Source: Arabidopsis thaliana (lineage: Eukaryota > Streptophyta > Magnoliopsida > Brassicales > Brassicaceae). Taken from it: a DNA stretch of 64,000 nucleotides. Position numbers and translations under genes: made by a program. Of the stretch, positions 40,382 to 52,512 are shown one piece after another (the first letter of the stretch is position 1; every line of letters starts with the position of its first letter). The notes beneath the pieces were generated by a model. It saw only the letters and a program-made list of their open reading frames with translations, had not been told where the DNA came from and ran no database searches. The DNA is taken from positions 17,113,001 to 17,177,000 of the forward strand of contig NC_003075.7 of NCBI RefSeq assembly GCF_000001735.4. Direction: 5' to 3'.

Positions 40382-42704
40382 AAGGGGGAAAGTGAGAGAC
40401 AGAGACACATACACACAAACAGAGACAATATAAGTGATTGAATTACATCACACTTATGTTTGCTTATCATATCTTCACCTAATAAGTCTCATTCCGAATG
40501 TTTTACATTTCTTTCAAGCTTGAGAGATTCTATATAAAGTGATTTGATATCTATTTCTACGGGATACGTTCTTAGTAATCGCGGTATATTTTAGTGAAAA
40601 ACTTTAAGATTGCGAAACACACAGATGATTATCACAAAATTCCCAAAATATAGTCTTTGATGAATTAGAGATCACGTGAAATGATACTTAGATGAACCAT
40701 TGGACTATACAATGGATGAATGAGATACCTCAAATTAAATTCATATTCATCTAGCAATATTGTTCTTATAAAAGGACCACCGTATACTTATATACACACA
40801 CATACAGTAATATACATATATTGGATTATAAAAGGTGTACGTATGCGTGTCTTGTCGTCCAAAGAAAAAAAGAAAAGAAAAGCTGATTGAAAGTATGGGT
40901 ACACACCACAATAATAGGTTACTGCATCACTGAGCCAGTTTCTTTCATCCCCACCCTAACTAAAGCTCTATCAAAAACCCTAGCTAGCTTCTCTTTTTTT
41001 TTCTTCCTATATCTATTTATTTAGTTGTTTTTTGGGTACGTCGTCCTTACTTTGCCCCTCTTTATCTCCAATCTCTGCAACATTCCTCATTATTAATTTC
41101 ATCTTTACATCTCTCCCCCTCTCTCTCTTTCTCTTTGTTTATGTATCCTGCTTGAACTCAATTCCAACCAGAAACCATATTTCTTTTAGTTGTGTCCTTC
41201 ACCCTTGGAGAGTTGAAAAAAAGGAGGATGTTTGACTTGCAATTCAAGGCACGTTCCAGAGGCTAAACTACGTGAACTTCAGGTGATCTAATCGTTTCTT
41301 TGTTTCCCCTTCTTGAATATTTTTTGGTTTACCAAAGTGAACGAGTCATATATGGATAATATTACATAGTAGTGTATAATTGCCCGGAAATTAGGATTAA
41401 GTAAGCTAATTACACATTGTTATGGTTGCCAAATTCCGGGTGGAGAACATGTGCGCAAGCAGATTAGCGAGAAAAGCTTACATATTTTATGAGTGAGTCA
41501 TTTATAATCAATTGATATTAATGCGCATACTGCGACCGATTTAGGCTCTAGGAAATATGATTACTATCTGATAAATTTATCAAAATGCTAATCTTTGGTA
41601 TTAATTGCACACATAGATTAATGGCGTTAAACTGGTGTGACAAAGAAGATTAGTGTTTAATGTTTTCCTACATATATATGCGATTCACCATAATATTTAT
41701 AAGGTAAGTAAAAGTACTATCAATCTGATAAACTTTTTCCAAGCCTTTGAGTGAGCACCTTTTTAGTTTACACTTGATAAGTCTTCTTGGATTACTCATA
41801 ACAAAAACAAACAAAAATATTGGATTAGAAAACCATGATGATCTAGATGGTCTTGCGTGAGAAAACATACTAATTAATTAGGTTCTACGATCATATCTAT
41901 CTAGATGATCAACATTTATTAACTCTAGGAAAGGTTTTATTGGGAGATTTTTTGAGTAAATCTTACGAATAATTAATTTTACATAACAGTAAGCTCTAAA
42001 ACTAATTGTTTTTTTCTTCCATAGGCACGTGATGCAGTAACGTACGAATTCTATTATTAATCCACGAGTTGCTTCATATATTTATTCGTCATTTATTCTT
42101 CAGACACCAATTCATTGTGAAGTAGAACACTACGAGTGTAACAATAGGACCAATACTATAATCGTAAGTTCGTAACTTATATTTTTAACAACTTTGCCCT
42201 CATTTGCTTTCCTGTCGTTGTCACTATTTAATTCACGCTAATCAATTTACCTTCAAATCTATATAGATTAACTTTACAGTAACAATATAAAATGTTGATG
42301 CTATATGAAGATATTGTTCTGAGTATCAAATCATGTAGGCTTCACTAGACCTTATGATAATATTATAGTTTACCTATTATTATAACGTAGAATTTCTTGA
42401 GTTTATCCAATGGGAGAAGCAACCGGCAACATCGGCATAAACATGGAAAAAAAACGTATCGAGAACCAAAAACACTTACTTGTTTATATAAAACCCACAA
42501 ATACTAAAATTTATAATAAAGATTCATTACCGTACAATTTAAATATTAAATTAACACATACATTATACATGACAACAAACAGACATACAAATGTTTAAAT
42601 CGTCTAAGTATTACATATGATTGACCAGAGCAACAAAACAAAAGACACATTACATATATAGAATCACTATATAACAAAAATAAAAAGTCAAGTTCTTGAT
42701 TTAA
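40382..42704. other. Convergent intergenic region with a transcript-like segment
   Basis: This lies between the 3' ends of ALDH3F1 and STY2. From about 40767 to 41282 the plus strand looks like a promoter plus leader: TATAAAAG at 40767-40774 and 40825-40832, a CT-rich stretch at 40975-41140, a short frame at 41032-41235, and an AG|GTGATC possible donor at 41283. A matching pyrimidine-tract acceptor ends at 42024. The frame matches no family, so a noncoding RNA is possible but unproven. The rest is AT-rich. Confidence 0.4.
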
Positions 42705-44006
42705 TCAAGATCTTGGTGGATTTTGATAGAATTGCGTACCTGGTGGCATGAACACACTAGTCGTCATGTTACTTGAATAGTAACCACCAGAATTTGGATC
42801 TACAAACATGGCCGATGATACTCCTCCGCCACCGTCGGTCACAACTGGAGGATTAAACGGATGTCCTCCTCCTCCGCCTCCTGCGGATGAGCTCTGATGA
42901 TCGCTTCCGCCACTACCGCCACTCATGTAGCTGCTTTCAGGGCCTTGGTCATACAGAATTCCTTTGAAGAGATGACCTCCAATATTGACCGTCGTTTGAT
43001 AAGCGTACTGACCATCTCCTCCATCATCTACGCCACTCATTTTAACACACCGAAAAAGCGCATCTGAGCTCACTTCCCCCGGAAAACTTGCCTCCCCCAT
43101 TTCTAACCCTAAAAACATATATACACAATTATACACATTAATCAACGTCCATAAACACAAGATTACGTTTATGTTTTAATGTTATGTTTCACTTCAAAAC
43201 AGAACACAACATTTAAATGTTTTTTATCAAACATTTTTTCACACTGAAATTTGATTAAAAATAAATATAGAATGTTGTATTTTTAAAGTAAACAAAATTT
43301 GTGCAAGTAGTGAAAGGAAAATTAAACTCACATATATTTTTGTGTTGAAAAATTCGTGTTTCTTCTAACAAAAACATATGGTTCGAATATATGAAGTTGT
43401 CTGGATATCAAATTGTTTATAAAGACATAAAAAAAAAAAACCTGCTGAGTGGGATGGCAAGCGAGAAGAGGAGGATGTTCCTGGAAGAGTAGGGTCCCTA
43501 TGGCGTTTTGGGATACTCGAACCGCCTCCTCCAGCACCGCCACTACCGCTTCCGCCGCCACCTCCAGATGTGGACATATGAAGCTGCTGTTGTCTCTCGC
43601 GGCGCCTCGCAACGGGGATCCACGTGCTCCTGACGTGAGTGGAACAATCGAATCCACGGCTTTTACAGCAAGTCCTGCAACGCATATGAGTGCAGTCTTT
43701 CTTGGCTTGGTTCCCACAGTCCCGACAGCTAATGGTGATGGATCTTGATGAAGTGGCTAAATCAGAGACGTCGATCTGATGACCTGGATAAAGATCTAAG
43801 CTTTGTTGTTGTGGATGTGAATGATGATGCATGAGCATCTGCTCTGGTGGAATCTGCCATACTTGTTGGCTCGAGCTTGGGTTGATATTATTGGTGTTTG
43901 CGTTTGATCTATACCAAACCCAATTTGTCTTTTGTTGTTGTTGATTTTCTTCTTCTTCGTCTCCGTTGTTGTTGTTGTTACCTCCTAATGAGAATATCCC
44001 AGCCAT
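42705..44006 (-). CDS. STY2: SHI/STY family transcription factor STYLISH 2
   Basis: Plant-specific nuclear transcription factor of 322 residues (At4g36260, also SRS2) acting with STY1 in gynoecium, style and leaf development through auxin biosynthesis genes. Two exons: 44006-43442 and 43108-42705. The RING-like zinc finger is C-x2-C-x7-C-x4-C-x2-CC-x6-C, with Cys94, 97, 105, 110, 113, 114 and 121. It is followed by the conserved [18 protein letters not shown]. The IXGH dimerisation motif is at 231-234 (IGGH) in exon 2. Asn-, Gln-, His- and Gly-rich low-complexity stretches flank these. The intron donor is GTTTTT, unusually poor, and reading through it adds 25 residues and a stop, giving a form without the IXGH domain. 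The position of the intron matches the family. Confidence 0.95.
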
Positions 44007-44440
44007 TTTTTAAGACCTAAAACTTCAAACCCTAATCTTGACCCAACTATATCCATAATTCAGAAACCCTAATTACCATGAAATCCTTATCCTTTTTTCT
44101 CCTTCTTCTTCTCACTCAAATTCAGCCTTATACTCCCTTAGCTTGTGGGTGTTGTTGCTGCTCTCCGAATCTAAATTCGAATGTTCTACAAGATCTCTCT
44201 TTCTCTCTCTCTCTTGGAACAAAGTGTGTTTCTTGGTAGTGAGTAGTTGAAGTGAGAGAAAGTAAGAAGAAGAAAAAGAAACAGAAGAGAAGAAAGAAAG
44301 AAGAATTTAAGCTGTCTACTTATTTATGAATCTTTATTTTTCTCTATAAATTTCTGCAACGCCGCCATGGGCGTTTTTAGATTTCTCTCTCCTCTGCTCT
44401 GCTCATCCCTAGAATTTAAGTCTCTCTCTCTCTCCACTAC
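44007..44440 (-). promoter_or_regulatory. STY2 leader with telo-boxes and GA repeats
   Basis: Two AAACCCTAA telo-boxes sit at 44027-44035 and 44064-44072, just before the start codon. CT-rich (GA on the gene strand) repeats lie at about 44192-44216 and 44411-44436. Telo-boxes are bound by TRB proteins and GA repeats by BPC factors. Both classes are known to recruit Polycomb complexes at Arabidopsis developmental genes. The exact transcription start is not visible. Confidence 0.5.
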
Positions 44441-47357
44441 TCTGATTTGGTTTTTGCAGATTCTATGAAACCCAAAGTGAAAAGCTTTTCTTTCCTCTTC
44501 TCACTTCGGCTTTGTCTGAACAAAACGCTTCTAGTTCTGTCCGTATGAAAGTAAAAAAAGGATTAAACAAAGACTTTCTCTCTCTGCTATCTCTTCTTTC
44601 TCTCTCTACCGACTCAGAGTTTCACACCCACGGGGAATGATCCACCGGTCCTAGCTTTCTTGTTCTCATCCCATGGACCAGAGTTTGCCAAGTGGCGAAT
44701 GTGCTTAAGCTTGTTTTATCTTAAAACGGATGAATTCAATTCTTTTCTTTGAAAGTTAGCATACATATTTTTTTCGTGGTTATCAAAAAAAAAAAGCTAG
44801 CTCATGTGTCCGTACGTATTAATGAACCGTATTTAATTTAGGTTAATTTGAAATCCTACGCGATTAGAAAATTAAATTCTTCTTTTTTTCTTTTTCTTTG
44901 TCCTTAAGCTTTTTTTTGTTTAATCTCAAACAATAGTAATTGCTCATCTAGCTGCCTCAGGGTTATATCTTGATCAAATTTATTAGAGCGTTCTTAACGA
45001 TTTGTTTGGTTAATATGTTTCGAAAGTCTAATGTTACGTATTCAAACATTTACCCTAATTAAGTAAAGCCATATTTAGATTTTTTCTGAGGTAAGTAATC
45101 TTGTGATCAATCAGAACAACTCTTTTTTTCCTTCATAAAATATTCCATATATCATTATCATACATGTAAATATATATATATTTATCGATGCTTATGCTAT
45201 TTGAGTAGACAATAGATTGTTTTAAAAATAGTTAAAAAAAACAAGCCATTCTTAAAATAAAAAAACTTACAAGTGAAAAGAAAATTTTTGGAAAAACGTC
45301 AATAGTGTCCACAAAGGGATGACTAAACCATATTTAAATTTAATTTTACATGCATAATTAACAAGCTCTTCTAATTTAGACTGCCACTTTTTCCGGTAAG
45401 TTATATATTTAAATATCCGCAATAAAAACATTCAAATATTCTGCTTGTTACCCTCTATAAATCATAACTTAAATCCATGTGTATAAAATCATTAAGAATT
45501 AGAGTTATAGTCAATAGTGTATCAAATCATTCACCATGGAGTAGTTATGAAAACAGAGAGATTCGGGGCAGTGAAAAAGAGGCTCTCTTTTTATTGATTG
45601 TAGCAAATGATCATATTTATATCGTTATCGAGTGATTTGAATAATTAAAGAAATATTTACAAAAAAAAAACTAAGGAAAGATGAAAAAAAAAAGCATGTT
45701 ACTCTTTGGACTCTATGTGGCTATACAAGGGAACACTGCGCCACCTACGTGTACTTTTTTGTATTCCTTTCTTTTTACTGTGAATTATATAAATTTCCAC
45801 GTAAACGACGAAGCAAACTATTGTAATAATATTTGGTATTCGTAGTTTTTCCGGGTTTATGGTTTCTAATAAATAGTCTTTGTTTGAAATGTTGTGGTAG
45901 ACCAAAAACCTGTTGGATTAGTCTGGATTTTCAAGATCCAGAAAAAAAAAATCTAGTCATTTTTAAATCGGCCCATATTGATGAACGAGTGTAGTCACAA
46001 TGCCACCTACGAATCCAACCAGAAACAATCATGTAAGTATATCGTTTTTGTTTAGGTGTTTAGAAGAATTAATAGTGGACTCGTACCACATGATGATCCA
46101 TCCATGATCGTACAAATTAAGTTTAAACCCTAAAAAATATTAAGATTTTTATAAAACCGGCGTTATCAAGATCGGACCGATCCAGGTTAGTCCAGTCCAA
46201 AGGTTTTGGAAAGAAAAAGCTATTTAAAATTGTAAAATCTAATGATTATTATACAAATAAGAAAAACAAAAAAAAAAGAGACAGGGAAGGGAATGATAAG
46301 TGGGAGAGGCCCGAGAAAAAGACGTTCAGTGTCGCTCGCTGTCTGTCCCTTAAACATGTCGAGAGGTCTCTCGAGCCCTGTGTGTGTTCGTGTTTGCCTC
46401 TCCTTTGCGTTGACTCTCTCTTTCTTCTTCTTTTTTTTTTTTTTTTTTTTTCTGTGTGTGCAACCAAACTCTCTCCTTCTCTTCATATAGTTTGATTAAA
46501 TATCTTATTTTGTTTTTTAGTTTCATGAATAAATAACAAATAGTGTCCCTTGGGGTTAGGGTTGGGGTTGAATGGACGTAAGCCATATAAAAGCTGAGAT
46601 TGTCGTTGCAGATGAGATAATGAAATATATATTGATTGTAATTGATCAAACTACGAAACTAGAAAACAAACAAAGGAAAACCACGAAACTCTAACTATAT
46701 AGTCAACTTTAATACATTAAATGAATTTACAATTTATGTGAATAAGGGAAATTGAAAGGTGTTTGCTTCATGAAAGGAGTACATCGTTTGTAAGTCTATT
46801 CTCTAGAAGGTCTTAATTATCGGATGGTTGCTTCATGACAGGAGTACATCGGAGCAAATGGGAACAACAAGAACGAGACAATAATGGAGAAAAAAACGAA
46901 ATTATATTATACTGTAATGGCTGTCATTTTCTCAGCCTTTAAATGTGGCTTTTTGTTGATAATAACATGGCATATTTGAGTCTTTTAGAGAAAGAGTCTA
47001 ATCTATTATTGGATATCTACATCAACCATATAGTTAAAAAAAGATTAACAGTTATGCACCAAACTTAAAAGTATATATCCCCTTCCCTTTCTGATTAAAA
47101 AACATAAGATACTGCTAACTATATCTTTTGATATCTTTTTTGCGTTTGCATATTGGATATAGAGATATGATTGCATATAATTGGGTATCTTTGGTGTGTT
47201 TTCTATTTATTTCTTGTCATTTGATTTTAGCTGGATACATAAAATGTTCATCTATACATTCGTCTTTATATACTAAAATATTACATTTATAATTTTTAAA
47301 TGCATTATACTTATCTAATTAGCTCTCTTAAACAAAAAAAATAAAAAAAAAAATTCG

Positions 47358-47406
<49 letters not shown>

Positions 47407-48158
47407 CTGCATTTGCGTTTCACGTACGTTTACGTCAAATTTGTTTGTTAAAGTGCTTAACATTTTCTATTAAACTAGCTCTATTATTTTAACATATAAA
47501 CGTAACACGAACCGAAAGTTTGATGAAATCCTCTAATGATACTTAAGTTTAATCAAACCCTCTATGGGCATGGATATAAAGTTATAATTAAAGAGCTATG
47601 GATCTTACTCGATGATGTAATAGGGCAATGGTTGTTGAATTTCGACTATAGTCCATGCGTTGTTAGTGATTGGTCGGTCGGTCCATATCTTTTTGTAATG
47701 ATGTGAATCGTGTTTTTTCACTTCACACACTCATTATCCATTTTATCCAATTGGCATGCAAATTATTTTCCCTAAGTCACAACAAATAATTGACTACAGA
47801 AGAAGATTCCACTGCACATTTACCTCCATTGCCCATTTAATGATTTTTCTCGTCTAATGAATTTTAATGAGATTAAATTAGGCTTCTGTGAGTGTCCCCA
47901 CTCTATGAAAATTAAATTAAATTCATACTTTTTTGTGACAAAGCAGGACCACTTCTTAGTCGATATCGAGCCTAGTTAACTTTGAAAGAGAATTTGGTTC
48001 ATACAATCTCAACTTATGATTCTTTAAATAGAACTATTTCCAGAGACTTGCGTTAGATCATAACTGTCTTCCTGACAGATACATACGCTGCATATATATG
48101 TATTAGCAAAATTAAACTAGTGTTTTTCAGATTCCAGAGAGCCATATTAACATTTTTA
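44441..48158. other. STY2 far upstream region
   Basis: AT-rich. The segment 46270-46480 is less AT-rich and ends in a poly-T tract (46430-46451); its frames are composition artefacts on both strands. A long (AT)n microsatellite lies at 47360-47405. A pair of related 26-bp stretches occurs near 46767-46790 and 46828-46852 (TTGCTTCATGA.AGGAGTACATCG). No gene is recognised. Confidence 0.5.
47360..47405. repeat. Long (AT)n microsatellite
   Basis: About 22 uninterrupted AT units, likely polymorphic in length among accessions. Confidence 0.95.
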
Positions 48159-48747
48159 CTAAACTTGTTGCATCTCCCTCCTCTTAGCATCCACGAGTAA
48201 TGCAAGTCGTGCACATTTACTTTTAGTTTCTTCCAGTTCCTTTGCTAAGTTACTTACCTGTCTCATTATCCATTTATGTCTATGTTAGAACCGCTGTAAC
48301 AAACAAAGGTTTTGTCTGGTATTGTGTCGCGGAATCAAACTTACCGTCTGTTCCAGTTCAGTCTCTTTCTTTACATATTCCTCGCACCTGTTAAAGAAAG
48401 AACACATCAAACTGATTGGGATTCCAAATGTGATAGCTGAAATGAGTTTGTTCATGTTGTGTGTATATATACCTCATGAAGAGTTGTATGTTCTCTTCGC
48501 TTATCTCATGCGCTGACTTGCCAACGAGGTTGTTTTCAGTATCCTGGGAGATATTTTCATTTTTTTTTATAAATCAAACTTGTGACTAAAAGTGAAACAT
48601 CATCAAATGAATTCACTTACGGTAGCCGCAGGTTGAGGGTTGAGCTGCACTGGTTGGAAGTTACCTCTTAAACCTGTTTAATTTCTCAAATGCGGTGCTG
48701 CAACAGCAGCTATACGGCTTGAAGTGGCGTTACTAAGACTGATTTCA

Positions 48748-48909
48748 CGTATTATCGGACCACCTTGACTGACTCTATCAGAAGGCAAAGGTAAAGGATT
48801 GAATGTATTAACAGTAGGCGGTTGATCACGTATTATCTGACCACCTTGACTAATTTCATCAGAAGGCAAAGGCAAGGGATTGAATGTATTGACAGTAGGC
48901 GGTTGATCA
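48748..48909 (-). repeat. 81-bp tandem duplication within MORC3 exon 15
   Basis: Two in-frame copies, 48748-48828 and 48829-48909, each encode 27 residues beginning DQPPTVNTFNPLPLPSD. They differ at about 8 of 81 bases. MORC1 and MORC2 have this segment once. Confidence 0.92.
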
Positions 48910-51832
48910 GGTATTGCTATCCTTTTCGACTTATCTGCAGGCATTCCATAAGTACAGTATCCGAATACGTGGCAGTGTGTATTCCTGTTTTTCTCCATAA
49001 CAAGCAGTGGAATAGTCAACCAAAGACATTGCGGTTTGGAACCAAAATGATATTGACATAAATATATTTTAAAGGTTTTGGAGAGGAAGAGGAGACCAGT
49101 AATTAGAGACAATCTTTTTCAGCCTTGCCTCCAACCGCTGAAATAGAGAAGACCTCTCAAAATCTTGCTTATCGTGGGCCGGTTCTATAAAGTTTGCTTC
49201 AAGAACTCCTGGGGAACAGATTTTGGTTAATGAGTCGCTCCTCCAGGGTTTTATCCCAAGCAAAACATATTCAGTAGAATATATAAGGAGAATGAATCAC
49301 TATACCCACAACACCACTGCCTCTCCTTTCCCCTCCCATAGTGACCTTCCAGAAAGGCTGTAATGGTGCAAGAGAGATCTCAACTTAATCAAGCCATATG
49401 CAAATCCGGACGCTTATGTAACAAATATACTAGCAAACCAATCCTTGAATGTTCTATTAAGCATTTGCATTCTCGTACTATAAGTTTGATTTCTCTGAAT
49501 TGTCAAGTAACTTTTTTACTACAGTTGTTTCTTTAGATTATCTAGAATTCTAGATCATATAAATGTCTGCTATATGAAAGTGTACCCGGATGAGACGGTT
49601 TTTGTGATAGACATTGAAACCACAAACTGCAAGCTTAGGCGCCTCCTTTATAAATCCAACTTTGATTTCAGTGGGAGCCTGTAACAAGAAAATTTAGTGG
49701 TTTTTTTTTCTCACAACCTAAACCTAGAAAACAATATTAATGTTTGCAAATAAAAACGTAAACATTATATGCAATGGCAAAATAGCAAAACAATTAGCCG
49801 AAACTCAACAACAAAACTAGAAAGAAAGAGGAGGTATTACTTTTTCCTTTGTTGTATGGGGATTGTACTTAATAGTCTCAGGTAATCTTAATTCATCAGC
49901 AATGTTGAACTGCTCCACAGGGATTCCACGAAGTATAATTTTGAAATTATTGAACCTTTTGAGATATAACATTGAAGCATAAGCCTAAGGAAGAACAAAT
50001 AACAAAGTCAATCTTCAAACATCCTTGAAACAAAGAACTATTAAAAAAAAACATATTAAGGATATTACCCTCAGAGAGTAACGTAAGTGGTATGAAATAT
50101 GAGATCTCAGTTCCAATAAATTATGATGCACCCGTTTACTGTCATGGACACTTTCATCTCGGAGTCGGATGTCCTATACCGATATCAAAGTAAATAATTT
50201 AAAAGGTTTGTAAGAATTTCGTCAGCAAAGACCTGACCTAAGACACCTCTGGCAGGATATCTCAGCGAGTATATATAAGGACAAGTGTGTGTTACCTCAT
50301 TGTCGTCGTGAAAACTCAGCTCGTAGATTCCTTCATCATTAAGCCACAAGTTGTATATAATTACTTTTGTTCCATGAGTTCCAATATCCTCGAGCTGGTG
50401 GGTGGAAGATGGAAATAAAAAAGTTAACAAAACAGACCGCTATCACACGGACTCAAAATCTTCAGAATGAATTTAAGGGAGCCACAGCACATTAGGACAC
50501 AAGTCAAGGAAGAACAATGATGCAATAAAATGTTCATGAGCTGACTTTCGAAAGAAACAACCTGCTGCCAAAGTTCGCCCTCTGTAGAAAACGGAGACCA
50601 CTTGAGTATAATTTCAAGGCTGGCAGCCCAATCTTCTGCAGATCCATAGATAATTGGTTGTGGTCGCTCCTTGGATGTATCAATATCAATCTGCATTGCA
50701 TATCGGATCTATCACTTAAGAACAAAGAAGAGTTGCACATTCTAGAGTTTACAATAATTCTTTATTTCAGGCATGAAACAAAAAATGCTGAAGATTTTAC
50801 CATAGGAACAACGACATCATCCTGACCAGTTTTTCTGAGGAATGTGTATGACAGAAGGCCAACGCTCTGAGTAGATTTGCTAAAACAGAAAAGATAAAAA
50901 AAAAAGGTTGAAACAAGAGTATATACCAAATTCAGAGTGTACATGATCAGATATATCAATACCCTCCACGAGTTGAGCGAGTAAAAACAATATCATCAGC
51001 TCCAAGTCTCATGGTACTTGTCTTGAAACCATTTCCATCTGAACACAAAAGGTGAAACTCTGGTTAGAGACCGCCTGTTGGAGACCAAGACAGCAAGACC
51101 AACTCAACTAGAAATGAGCTCAATATCATAATAACTAAGTAAAACAATTACACTGTCCAATCGTCGTATTAGACTTCTTTGATGAGTAGCCTAAGCTCAT
51201 GCATTTTCTGAGCCCATCGGGATCCATTCCACCGCCATCATCTTCAAGTTGGAAAAAAAGAAGACACCATGTCATTAACAACATACAAAGCCTCGGTAAG
51301 GGAAAAGCACTACACACTCTATAATAGGAAATATACCTTGGAAAACTAAAGCTGGGGAATTATCTTTGACAATATTGATCTTATCAATCTTAACAAACGT
51401 AGCACCATTTTGTATCTGAGATATAAGCAATTCAACATAACAACATACAGTACCAATGCTTTAATAAAAAAATTCACTCGCAATGAGCATGAAACGAAAA
51501 AGATCATCAAAAATGAACTTAAGAAATCATTTCACCCCTCAGGCATACCTCGTCAACAGCATTGTCAATTAGCTCGGCTATTGCTGCAATACATTACAAG
51601 GAAAACAATCATCACCGCATTTTTCTTCATTCTACACCTCCGAGGAAAAGAAAAAAATCACAAATTTATCTAATTGATGGCACCAGTAGAGCCAATTCAT
51701 AGCTTACCTCCAAAAGCCTATTTGTGTGAAGTAGCATTCGAGTGAAGAAACTTTGGATGAACACGAGCATGCTCAACCATACCTGTCAAATTTCATCTCA
51801 TCAAAATACCACAAAATCATAATCGTTACGCT

Positions 51833-51854
51833 TGTGTGTGTGTGTGTGTGTGTG
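51833..51854. repeat. (TG)11 microsatellite
   Basis: Lies in the first intron of the MORC3 copy. It is absent or much shorter at the same place in the two sibling genes. Confidence 0.9.
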
Positions 51855-52133
51855 TAAGAGAAGGAGAAGGAAATGACCTGGAGCAGCTGGATTAGTAACA
51901 CCGGTAGGGATCACGAAGTTTTCTCCGGCCTTCCAAAAGCTCCGGCACTCTAGGTTTTCTCGAGGAGCAACCGTCGCGTCAGCAGTCGTACTTGGAACTT
52001 GATGTTTGTCCATTAGGGACGCCATGCTTCGAAAAGCTCCTCTTCCTCCTACTCCGTCGTCATTGTCACTGTCACTGTCACTGTCGAGATTAACGACAAC
52101 AGAGACTCCCGCATTTTTCGACTCCGGAGCCAT

Positions 52134-52512
52134 TACCGGCGACGGTAAAATCGAATCGACAAACAAATTCGAATTCAATGAAACACCGTCTTCTCCGATT
52201 TGACTAGATAGCGACTTTTTAAGTAAGAAAGAAGAAAAGCAAACGTCTTTTTCGTCATCATTGCTTTTCCATTTTTTTATTTGGTTATCAGTCTAATTGG
52301 GCCACAATGCCCAAATACTTTACAAGCCCATTTACCAGAAGTGTTAAGTTACTACTTACTACTGTACATACGCTACAAATATGCACATGCTATTAAACAA
52401 ATACAAGAACACCATGAAAGTTACAAAACAAAAAAAATCAAGACCACAAAAAAAACCTGAATCAAACTAGGGTTCTTTAGATTCAAGATAGAATTAACTC
52501 TTAACGTTTTAA
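52134..52512. other. Spacer between MORC3 and MORC2
   Basis: Holds the MORC3 promoter and the MORC2 3' flank. It is alignable with the MORC2-MORC1 spacer along most of its length (for example the stretch with AAACGTCTT..TTCGTCATCA and the shared AACACCATGAAAGTT). The duplicated unit thus included intergenic DNA. Confidence 0.75.

Larger units (their letters stand above)
48159..52133 (-). pseudogene. MORC3: MORC family ATPase, broken tandem copy (At4g36270)
   Basis: Third member of the MORC cluster, with the same 18-exon layout as its neighbours and splice sites that still look sound. Translation from the equivalent start (52133) would stop after 106 residues. In exon 2 the Trp of the conserved SHKWAFG is a TAG (51718-51720), before the ATPase motifs ELxDN and DDGGGMD. 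A second nonsense codon, TAA, occurs in exon 15 (48678-48680) where the siblings have Tyr or Ser. Outside these two, every exon I checked reads in frame to a C-terminal coiled coil ending in MQQV. Exon 15 also carries an 81-bp tandem duplication. The decay is therefore recent or slowed. In the literature MORC3 is regarded as a likely pseudogene. A truncated N-terminal peptide remains possible. Confidence 0.88.

Noticed and set aside
41032-41235. 67-codon frame in the transcript-like segment
   Set aside because: Rich in Leu/Phe/Ser from CT-rich DNA; a leader-type composition, not a recognisable protein.
46220-46649. Several overlapping frames with Lys/Glu or Phe runs on both strands
   Set aside because: They translate a poly-T/poly-A tract and adjacent GA/CT repeats; not proteins.
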